Translations under genes and position numbers: made by a program
Notes under the pieces: model-generated
What the model was told of the DNA's origin: nothing
The model's database searches: none
Seen by the model: the letters and a program-made list of their open reading frames with translations, nothing else
Shown: piece by piece, positions 5,605-11,845 of the stretch
Layout: each line of letters starts with the position of its first letter
Position numbering within the stretch: position 1 is the stretch's first letter
DNA from: Candidatus Limnocylindrales bacterium
GTDB lineage: Bacteria > Chloroflexota > Limnocylindria > Limnocylindrales > CSP1-4
NCBI GenBank assembly: GCA_031292335.1
Contig: JARLHH010000122.1
Coordinates: forward strand, 1-12,516
Length of the DNA: 12,516 bases
Direction of reading: 5' to 3'

Positions 5605-5934
5605 AGTTGCGAGAGTGTTGATTCCCGCTCTCTACGGGCGCTTATCGATCCCCGCGGCCGCGACAGTGCCGGGTGCCGGCCTGCGAGCACGCTCGACCCG
5701 CCTGCGACCGTGCTCAGCCCGGCCCGTTTGCCGTCGCCGGCAGCCGTCGAGAGCCGGCCCTCGGACGCTGTGGGTCCGGCCTGAGTTGGAAGTAACACTC
5801 CGGCAACTGGAGCACGGAGCAGGCGTGTTCGGCGCGGCCTGACCGGACCCACGGCCGCCACGACCACGCCTCGACCGGCCCGCTCCGCCGGCGCCGGCGA
5901 CCAGACCGACCCCCCGCGCCCGGCGCGAGCCCGG
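5605..5934. other. 330-bp intergenic region with a long-range inverted repeat
   Basis: No gene is supported. The stretch lies between the ends of two minus-strand genes, downstream of the aminotransferase and upstream of the HTH gene, so it should hold the aminotransferase 3' end and the HTH promoter. GTGGGTCCGG (5770-5779) pairs with CCGGACCCAC (5843-5852), enclosing 63 bases with smaller inverted repeats (AGTTG/CAACT, AACAC/GTGTT). I see no clear promoter. Confidence 0.6.
5770..5852. repeat. Inverted repeat, possible structured RNA element
   Basis: The 10-bp arms are perfect complements (5770-5779 and 5843-5852). The interior contains complementary pairs AGTTG (5784-5788) with CAACT (5804-5808) and AACAC with GTGTT. 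On the minus strand GGTCAGGCCG and ACTCAGGCCG sit at the two ends. This may be a folded leader of the HTH transcript or the 3' end of the aminotransferase transcript. It matches no RNA class I know. Confidence 0.3.
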
Positions 5935-7272
5935 TCAGCCGGTGACGGCCTCGTCCGCGATCGCGAGCGCCCGGTCGATCACGTCGAAGCCCTCGGCGAG
6001 CTGCTCCTCCGTGATGCAGAGAGGCGGGTTCGTGTGGATCGAGTTGTTCGGCGTCATCGTGTAGAGGTGGTTCTGGCGCAGGAACTTCGCGACCGCCTTC
6101 ATCTCGTCGGAGGTGCCGTTGAAGCCCGTCAGCGGGACGAACGGGTCGCGGCTGCGGACCAGGTCCAGGATTCCGAAGAGACCCAGGTTGCGGTGCGCGC
6201 CGACGCTCGGGTGCTTCGCCGCGAGCGCTTCGTGGTGGCCCCGCATCACCTCGCCCAGCCGCGCGGAGCGCTCGATCAGCCCGTCCTCCTCGTAGACACC
6301 GATCGTGGCCAGCGCCGCGGCGAGGCTGACCGGGTGGCTGCTGTAGGTCAGGCCGCCGTGGTACATCTTCGATTCGAACGCCTCGGCGATGTGGTGGCGC
6401 ATCGCGACCCCGCCGAGCGGCAGGTAGCTGGACGTCAGCCCCTTCGCCATCGTCATCAGGTCCGGGACCACCCCCCAGTGGTCCACCGCGAACCAGCGAC
6501 CGGTGCGGCCGAAGCCGGCCATCACCTCGTCGGCGACCATCAGGATGCCGTTCCGGTCGCAGATCTCCCGGACGCCCTGGAGGTAGCCGTCGGGCGGGAT
6601 CAGGATCCCGTTCGTGCCGACGATCGTCTCGAGGAAGACCGCCGCGATCGTGTGGGGTCCCTCGTACTGGATCACGTCCTCCAGGCCCTGGAGGCTCTCG
6701 GCAACCGGCCGCGGCTCCTTCTCGCCCCAGCGGTGCGTGTCCGGGTAGCGCACGACGCCCACGATCCCCGGCTCGTTCGCCCAGCGCCGCGGGTCGCCGG
6801 TCAGGGTCATCGATCCCAGCGTGGCGCCGTGGTAGCTGCGGTAACGGGCCAGGATCTTGTGGCGGCCGGTGTAGAGGCGGGCCAGGCGGATCGCGTTCTC
6901 CACCGCCTCCGCGCCGCCGAGCGTGAAGAAGACCTTGTCCATGTCGCCGGGCAGGATCTCGGCCAGCTTGGCGCCCAGGCGCGCCCGGATCTCCGTCACG
7001 AATGCCGGCTGGACGTACTGGAGGCGGCTCGCCTGCGCGGTGATCGCATCGATGACGCGCCGGTCGCCATGACCGATGTTCACGGACATCAGCTGGCTGT
7101 TGAAGTCGAGGATCCGCTCGCCCTCCGGCGTGTAGAGGTAGACGCCCTCCGCGCGATCGATCGCGATCGGGTCGAGCGCCCCCTGGACGGACCACGAGAA
7201 GAATGTGTGGGCGCGCGAGAGCCGGACGATCTCCTGGCTGGACATCGGGCCGGCGGCGGTCGGAACGGTCAT
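5935..7272 (-). CDS. Class III PLP aminotransferase, probable beta-alanine:pyruvate transaminase
   Basis: The 445-residue protein has the full length of class III (omega-amino acid) transaminases. Visible landmarks: substrate/cofactor loop GGAEAVENA (119-127), YRSYHG (144-149), the conserved Asp248 in VADEVMAGFGRTG that contacts the PLP ring nitrogen, and the Schiff-base Lys277 in MTMAKGLTSSYLPLGG. It moves an amino group from an omega-amino acid to an alpha-keto acid such as pyruvate in the cytoplasm. Beside beta-ureidopropionase and dihydropyrimidinase the expected substrate is beta-alanine, giving malonate semialdehyde. Taurine, GABA or putrescine remain possible, since sequence alone does not separate these. 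GAGG lies just upstream of the ATG (GAGGTGACCGATG). It is transcribed divergently from the pyrimidine operon across a 384-bp region. Confidence 0.88.
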   Translation of the reverse strand: MTVPTAAGPMSSQEIVRLSRAHTFFSWSVQGALDPIAIDRAEGVYLYTPEGERILDFNSQLMSVNIGHGDRRVIDAITAQASRLQYVQPAFVTEIRARLGAKLAEILPGDMDKVFFTLGGAEAVENAIRLARLYTGRHKILARYRSYHGATLGSMTLTGDPRRWANEPGIVGVVRYPDTHRWGEKEPRPVAESLQGLEDVIQYEGPHTIAAVFLETIVGTNGILIPPDGYLQGVREICDRNGILMVADEVMAGFGRTGRWFAVDHWGVVPDLMTMAKGLTSSYLPLGGVAMRHHIAEAFESKMYHGGLTYSSHPVSLAAALATIGVYEEDGLIERSARLGEVMRGHHEALAAKHPSVGAHRNLGLFGILDLVRSRDPFVPLTGFNGTSDEMKAVAKFLRQNHLYTMTPNNSIHTNPPLCITEEQLAEGFDVIDRALAIADEAVTG

Positions 7273-7656
7273 CGGTCACCTCGAGGCGGGGCGCGCCCGG
7301 CACGCTGTCCGCGATCCTGCTGGCATCAAGCGGACCGGCCGCAACGGGGGTCACGGGCGGTCGGGACGGCACCCACGTGCTCCTGCGCATGCCATCCGGG
7401 GACGTTCGCCATTACACCACACCGGCCCGCGGCGGGACGGTCGCTCGTGGACCGGACGGGTTCGCCTGGGCGGGGGTCGCACGCTCCAGGCGACCGGCGG
7501 CGACCCCCGGCACGCGGCCGGGCGGAGGGCGCGGCGGCACGCTCCCCGGTGGGCCGTGTAGCATTCCGGCACGTTCCGACGAGCGGCCGCCAAGCACGCG
7601 ACGACACACCGGCCGCGCCGTCACTCCGCCGCTGCGACCCCGACCGGAGGTGACCG
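7273..7656. other. 384-bp divergent promoter region between aminotransferase and pyrimidine operon
   Basis: No gene is supported here. The region must contain promoters for both directions. It has a 9-bp perfect inverted repeat (7472-7480 and 7500-7508). A weak plus-strand -10 candidate is TAGCAT (7559-7564), directly preceded by TG, with no good -35. A weak minus-strand candidate is TGTAAT (7416-7411). A reading frame crosses into the next gene but shows no family resemblance. Confidence 0.6.
7472..7508. promoter_or_regulatory. Inverted repeat in the divergent promoter region, possible operator
   Basis: GGGGGTCGC (7472-7480) and GCGACCCCC (7500-7508) are perfect complements separated by 19 bases. 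Their position between two divergent catabolic units is typical for a regulator site. In such GC-rich DNA a 9-bp match may also be chance. Confidence 0.3.
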
Positions 7657-8505
7657 ATGCCGCGAATCGTGCGAGGCGCGCTCGTCCAGGCAACCTGGAC
7701 CGGCGACAAGGAATCGATGATCCAGAAGCACGAGGCGCGCGCGCACGAGGCGAAGGCGCAGGGAGCCCAGCTCGTCCTCTTCCAGGAGCTCTTCTACGGG
7801 CCGTACTTCTGCCAGGTGCAGGATCCCGCCTTCTACGCCTACACGGAGCTGATCCCCGACGGGCCGACCACGAAGCGGATGCAGGATCTCGCGAAGCAGA
7901 CGGGCGTGGTCCTGGTGGTGCCGATGTACGAGGAGGACTCCCGGGCGTCGGGCGTCTACTACAACACCGCGGCGGTGATCGACGCGGACGGCACCTACCT
8001 GGGCAAGTACCGCAAGACCCACATCCCGCACATCAAGGGCTTCTGGGAGAAGTTCTACTTCCGGCCCGGCAACCTGGGCTACCCCGTCTTCGAGACCGCC
8101 GTCGGCAAGGTCGGCGTCTACATCTGCTACGACCGCCACTTCCCGGAAGGGGCGCGGGCGCTTGGCCTCAACGGGGCGGAGATCGTGCTGATCCCCAGCG
8201 CCACCAGCCGCGGCCTCTCGGAATACCTCTGGCGGATCGAGCAGCCCAGCCACGCGGTCGCCAACGGCTACTACGTGGGCACGATCAACCGCGTCGGGAC
8301 CGAGGAGCTCGGGGACGACGACTTCTACGGGCAGAGCTATTTCTGCGACCCCCGCGGCCAGATCGTCGGCGGCGTCGCGAGCCCGTACGAGGAGGAGCTG
8401 CTGATCCGCGACCTGGACCTCGACCTGATCACGGAGGTGCGCCAGACCTGGCAGTTCTACCGCGACCGCCGTCCGGACGCCTACGCCGACCTGGTCCGCC
8501 CGTGA
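7657..8505 (+). CDS. Beta-ureidopropionase (N-carbamoyl-beta-alanine amidohydrolase), nitrilase superfamily
   Basis: The 282-residue protein is a full-length carbon-nitrogen hydrolase. The catalytic triad is visible: Glu44 (VLFQELFYGPYF), Lys120 (GKYRKTHIPH) and the nucleophile Cys157 (VGVYICYDRHFPEGARAL), with Glu131 in the WEKFYF segment as the likely fourth residue. The blocks 'GPTTKRMQDLAK', 'FRPGNLGYPVFET' and 'TINRVGTEEL' resemble eukaryotic and bacterial beta-ureidopropionases more than other nitrilases. It should hydrolyse N-carbamoyl-beta-alanine to beta-alanine, CO2 and ammonia in the cytoplasm. N-carbamoylputrescine amidase (AguB) is the nearest alternative, but the linked dihydropyrimidinase argues for pyrimidine breakdown. 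GGAGG lies 6 bases before the ATG. It is the first gene of the operon; the LLM gene follows after 32 bases. Confidence 0.9.
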   Translation: MPRIVRGALVQATWTGDKESMIQKHEARAHEAKAQGAQLVLFQELFYGPYFCQVQDPAFYAYTELIPDGPTTKRMQDLAKQTGVVLVVPMYEEDSRASGVYYNTAAVIDADGTYLGKYRKTHIPHIKGFWEKFYFRPGNLGYPVFETAVGKVGVYICYDRHFPEGARALGLNGAEIVLIPSATSRGLSEYLWRIEQPSHAVANGYYVGTINRVGTEELGDDDFYGQSYFCDPRGQIVGGVASPYEEELLIRDLDLDLITEVRQTWQFYRDRRPDAYADLVRP

Positions 8506-8537
8506 CGGCCGGCAACCCGAGCTGAGGGAGGCGCAGC

Positions 8538-9545
8538 ATGGAGTTCGGCTTCACGCTCAAGCCCGACCAGTCGATCCACCGGACGCTGGCGCTCGCGAAA
8601 CAGGCCGAGGCGGCCGGCTTCGCCTACGGCTGGATCTTCGACAGCCACGTCATCTGGCGCGACCCGTACCCGCTCCTGACGCTGATCGCGCGCGAGACGA
8701 CGACCCTGCGCCTCGGCACGTGCGTGACCAACCCGGCCACCCGCGAGCCCTCGGTGACTGCGTCCACCCTCGCCGTGCTGCAGGAGCTGTCGAGCGGCCG
8801 CTTCGACCTCGGGATCGGGCGCGGCGACTCCGCGATCCGCGTCCTGGGCAAGGCGCCGACGACGATGGCCATGCTCGAAGAGGCGATTCACGTCATCCGG
8901 GCGCTCACCGAGGGCCGGCCGATCGAGTACGAGGGCGCGACGCTCCAGCTCCCATGGTCGCCGGGGTACCGGCTCCCGGTCTGGGTGGCCGGCTACGGGC
9001 CCGTGGCCCTGAAGATGACCGGGCGCGTGGCCGACGGCGCGATGCTCCAGATCGCCGACCCGGACCTGATCCGCTGGTTCGTGGACCAGGTCCGGGCCTC
9101 CGCGCGGGAGGCCGGCCGCGACCCCGCCGCCGTGCGCATCATGGCCGCGGCGCCGGCGCACGTCGGGGATCTCGCCGACGGCCGCGATCGGGTCCGCTGG
9201 TTCCCGGCGCTCGTCGGCAACCACGTGGTCGACCTCGTCAACAGGTACCAGGGGACGCTTCCCGAAGCCCTGACGCGCTACATCCGGGGCCGCGAAGGCT
9301 ATGACTACCTCCACCACGCGGAGGTCGGCAGCTCGAACGCCGACTTCGTCACCGACGACATCGTCGATCGGTTCGCCGTCGTCGGCGACGTGGCGGCCCA
9401 CGTCGCCAAGCTACGGGTCCTGGCACAGGCGGGCGTGGACCAGTTCAACCTCTACCTGATGAATGGCGACGAGGAGGAGCAGCTGGCGATCTACGGCCGC
9501 TCGGTCATCCCCGCCCTTCGCGACATCCCGGCCGCTCACGCCTGA
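8538..9545 (+). CDS. LLM-class flavin/F420-dependent oxidoreductase (Mer-like)
   Basis: The 335-residue protein is a luciferase-like monooxygenase-family TIM barrel. Markers are 'AKQAEAAGFAYGWIFDSHVI' (20-39), 'LGTCVTNPATREP' (59-71) with the usual cis-peptide region, 'GRFDLGIGRGDS' (87-98) and 'GYGPVALKMTGRVADGAML' (152-170). The pattern is closest to F420-dependent oxidoreductases related to methylenetetrahydromethanopterin reductase (Mer), possibly the CPS_4043-type group, from memory. Members transfer hydride from F420H2 or use reduced flavin; the cofactor cannot be read from sequence alone. The gene sits between beta-ureidopropionase and dihydropyrimidinase, 10 bases before the latter. 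It may supply the redox step of the pathway, such as uracil reduction. RutA, the LLM uracil monooxygenase, is a distant relative and would not need dihydropyrimidinase. GGGAGG lies 6 bases before the ATG. Confidence 0.87.
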   Translation: MEFGFTLKPDQSIHRTLALAKQAEAAGFAYGWIFDSHVIWRDPYPLLTLIARETTTLRLGTCVTNPATREPSVTASTLAVLQELSSGRFDLGIGRGDSAIRVLGKAPTTMAMLEEAIHVIRALTEGRPIEYEGATLQLPWSPGYRLPVWVAGYGPVALKMTGRVADGAMLQIADPDLIRWFVDQVRASAREAGRDPAAVRIMAAAPAHVGDLADGRDRVRWFPALVGNHVVDLVNRYQGTLPEALTRYIRGREGYDYLHHAEVGSSNADFVTDDIVDRFAVVGDVAAHVAKLRVLAQAGVDQFNLYLMNGDEEEQLAIYGRSVIPALRDIPAAHA

Positions 9546-9555
9546 GGAGAACCCG

Positions 9556-10953
9556 ATGCGCACCCTGATCACGAACGGACTCGTCGTCACGGCCGCCGGC
9601 TCGTACCCGGCCGACGTGCTGGTCGACGGCGAGACGATCGCCCTGCTCGGCTCCGACCTGCCGGGTGCCGGGATCACCGCCGACGAGACCATCGACGCGA
9701 CCGGGAAGTACGTCGTCCCCGGCGGAATCGACGTCCATACCCACATGGAGCTGCCGTTCGGCGGCACGGTCGCCAAGGACACCTTCCAGACCGGCTCGAA
9801 GGCGGCCGCCCATGGCGGGACCACGACGATCCTCGACTTCGCGGCGCAGACGAAGGGTCGCTCGCTCCGCGAGGGCCTCGACGCCTGGCGCGCCAAGGCC
9901 GAGGGGCACACGGCGATCGACTACGGCTTCCACATGATGATGACGGACGTGAACGACGCCACGCTGGCCGAGATGGACCGGCTCATCGCCGAGGGCGTCC
10001 CGGAGTTCAAGCTCTTCACGGCTTACCCGGGCGTCAACTTCAGCCCCGACGACCACATCTTCCGGGCCATGCAGCGGACCCGCGAGAACGGCGGGCTGGT
10101 GATGATGCATGCCGAGAACGGGCTCGTCATCGACGTGATCGCGGCCGACCTCGTGGCCGCCGGAATCACCGGCCCGATCGGGCACGGCCTGGCCCGCTAT
10201 GCCATCCTCGAGGGCGAGGCGACCAACCGGGTGATCCGCCTGGCCGAGGCGGCCGGCGTCCCCGTTTACATCGTCCACCTCACCTCGCGTGATGCCCTGG
10301 AGGCGGTCACGGCCGCCCGGGGCCGCGGCGCGATGGCGTTTGCGGAGACCTGCCCGCAGTACCTCTTCCTCTCGCTCGACGACCTGGAGAACGGGTTCGA
10401 GGGCGCCAAGTACGTCTGCAGCCCGCCGCTCCGCCCGAAGGACCACCAGGTGGACCTGTGGCGAGGGCTGCGCACGGACACCCTGCAGCTCGTGGCGACG
10501 GACCACTGCCCGTTCGACTTCCATGGCCAGAAAGAGCTCGGGCGAGACGACTTCCGGAAGATCCCGAACGGGCTCCCGGCCGTCGAGGACCGGGTGGACC
10601 TTCTCCACGACGGCGGCGTCGTCAAGGGCCGCATCACCCGTGAGCGCTGGGTGGAGATCATGTCCACGGCGCCCGCCAGGATGTTCGGCATGTACCCGAA
10701 GAAGGGCGCGATCGCCATCGGATCGGACGCCGACATCCTGGTCTACGATCCCAACCGCCGCCGGACGATCAGCGCCGCGACCCACCACATGGACGTCGAC
10801 TACTCGATCTTCGAGGGGTTCGAGGTCCAGGGCACCTCGGACGTGGTCATGAGCCGCGGCACCGTCCTGGTCCGCGACGGCGCCTGGGTGGGACCGGCGA
10901 ACCACGGCCGGTTCCTGCGCCGGGACGTCACGGACTTCGCCCGGATCAGCTGA
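9556..10953 (+). CDS. hydA: Dihydropyrimidinase (D-hydantoinase)
   Basis: The 465-residue product has the usual length and all metal and catalytic residues of a cyclic amidohydrolase. These are His61 and His63 (GGIDVHTHMELPFGG), Lys152 (PEFKLFTAYPG, normally carboxylated to bridge two zinc ions), His185 (MMHAENG), His241 (YIVHLTS) and Asp316 (VATDHCPF). Tyr157 and Asn338 (NGLPAVEDR) match the substrate-binding positions. It hydrolyses 5,6-dihydrouracil or dihydrothymine to N-carbamoyl-beta-amino acids, the substrate of the first gene in this operon. I chose the ATG at 9556 because GAGGAG lies 5-6 bases upstream. An in-frame ATG at 9463 lies inside the LLM gene and has no such site. The C-terminus overlaps the convergent Lgt-like gene by 8 bases. 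Hydantoin or allantoin-like substrates are possible alternatives. Confidence 0.93.
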   Translation: MRTLITNGLVVTAAGSYPADVLVDGETIALLGSDLPGAGITADETIDATGKYVVPGGIDVHTHMELPFGGTVAKDTFQTGSKAAAHGGTTTILDFAAQTKGRSLREGLDAWRAKAEGHTAIDYGFHMMMTDVNDATLAEMDRLIAEGVPEFKLFTAYPGVNFSPDDHIFRAMQRTRENGGLVMMHAENGLVIDVIAADLVAAGITGPIGHGLARYAILEGEATNRVIRLAEAAGVPVYIVHLTSRDALEAVTAARGRGAMAFAETCPQYLFLSLDDLENGFEGAKYVCSPPLRPKDHQVDLWRGLRTDTLQLVATDHCPFDFHGQKELGRDDFRKIPNGLPAVEDRVDLLHDGGVVKGRITRERWVEIMSTAPARMFGMYPKKGAIAIGSDADILVYDPNRRRTISAATHHMDVDYSIFEGFEVQGTSDVVMSRGTVLVRDGAWVGPANHGRFLRRDVTDFARIS

Positions 10954-11845
10954 GCGCCGGGGTCGCGACTCCCCGGCGGCCGCGCCGCCGGATCACGAGC
11001 GTGGCCGCGAGGGAGGCGCCGGCGGTGACGGCCGCCACGACCAGGCAGATGAGCTGCTCGGCCTTGAGCGGCCCCAGCACGGCCTCGTCGCGCCACGTCG
11101 TGGCAACCAGGGCGCGGCCGAGCGCCCAGGCCGCCAGGCCCACCGCGAAGAGACGGCCGTCCGCGCGGCGCAGGCCCGTTCGCCAGCCGAGCAGGGTCAC
11201 GAGCACGAGCACGGCGGCGGCCATGCCCGCCTCCAGCAGCTGGGACGGGATCGCGGGAAGGGCGGCGCCCGCGCTGCCCCACGGCCCGGCGCCGGCATAG
11301 GCGGTGGTGAACCCGCCGTTGACCTGGAGGAGGCCCTGTCCGTCGCCACCGAGGACCTCGGCCGCCTTGCCGAGCGCGAGGATCAGCAGGAGCGGCCGGA
11401 TCGCCACGTGGAGCCAGCGGGCGACCGGCGCGTCCAGGAGCGCGGCCACGTAGATCCCGGTGAGCGTCCCCCCGACAACCGCGCCGGTCAGCTCCACGCT
11501 GCCGCTGGATGGATCGAGCAGCTGCCGCCAGTCCGGGGCATACCAGTCCGCGTGCAGGAGGCCATAGCCGACCCGGCCCAGCACGACGGCGCCGGGAAGC
11601 ACTCCCAGCACGATGAACAGGAGATCGTCCCGGCGCATGTGCCAGACGCCGCCGGATCCGTCGGAGCCGTCCGCGCGCTGGCCGATCCAGGTGTCGAAGG
11701 CGGGCGTCCGTCCCGCGATCAGCGCGCACCAGGCCAGGCCAGCGAGGACGGCAACCGCGATTCCCAGCGTCTGCCAGCGCACCGCGAAGTCCCCGAGCTG
11801 GACCGAGGCGTCGAAGCCGAACGTGAAGACGGCGGCGTCCGTCAC
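10946..11845 (-). CDS. Lgt-like membrane protein (divergent prolipoprotein diacylglyceryl transferase family)
   Basis: The 299-residue protein has about seven hydrophobic segments and the layout of Lgt: 'RWQTLGIAVAVLAGLAWC' (23-40), 'SVELTGAVVGG' (116-126) where Lgt has the FHGGLIGG loop, 'IPSQLLEA' (199-206) matching HPSQLYEA, and 'LGRALVATTWRDE' (242-254) matching GRFLVEFFRE. The RIGNFINGELYG signature is replaced by 'GKAAEVLGGDGQG' (159-171), and the catalytic His and the Arg/Asn pair are absent. It is therefore probably not a working lipoprotein transferase, or it acts on another substrate. The start is GTG at 11845, overlapping the TGA of the upstream amidohydrolase (GTGA), so the two are translationally coupled. 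It converges on dihydropyrimidinase with an 8-bp overlap. Family membership is good; activity is unknown. Confidence 0.7.
   Translation of the reverse strand: MTDAAVFTFGFDASVQLGDFAVRWQTLGIAVAVLAGLAWCALIAGRTPAFDTWIGQRADGSDGSGGVWHMRRDDLLFIVLGVLPGAVVLGRVGYGLLHADWYAPDWRQLLDPSSGSVELTGAVVGGTLTGIYVAALLDAPVARWLHVAIRPLLLILALGKAAEVLGGDGQGLLQVNGGFTTAYAGAGPWGSAGAALPAIPSQLLEAGMAAAVLVLVTLLGWRTGLRRADGRLFAVGLAAWALGRALVATTWRDEAVLGPLKAEQLICLVVAAVTAGASLAATLVIRRRGRRGVATPALS

Noticed and set aside
3978..5867. 629-codon minus frame across the ice-binding gene, the HTH gene and the gap
   Set aside because: It overlaps two real genes in other frames. Its product is Arg/Gly/Pro-rich, typical of shadow frames in GC-rich DNA.
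5714..7390. 558-codon minus frame over the aminotransferase
   Set aside because: It is a +1 shadow of the aminotransferase, which has all PLP motifs in its own frame.
6034..7653. 539-codon plus frame opposite the aminotransferase, ending just before beta-ureidopropionase
   Set aside because: It is antisense shadow sequence, rich in Arg, Val and Asp with no family pattern. Its extension into the divergent promoter region is probably chance.
8538..9545. LLM protein as RutA (uracil monooxygenase)
   Set aside because: RutA works in the Rut pathway, which bypasses dihydropyrimidinase and beta-ureidopropionase. The motifs here are Mer/F420-like and no other rut gene is present.
9463..9555. N-terminal extension of dihydropyrimidinase to an upstream ATG
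   Set aside because: It lies inside the LLM gene, encodes no conserved sequence, and the ATG at 9556 has its own ribosome binding site and aligns with the family N-terminus.
9505..10905. 466-codon minus frame opposite dihydropyrimidinase
   Set aside because: It is antisense to a gene with complete catalytic residues. The product is Arg/Asp/Val-rich without domains.
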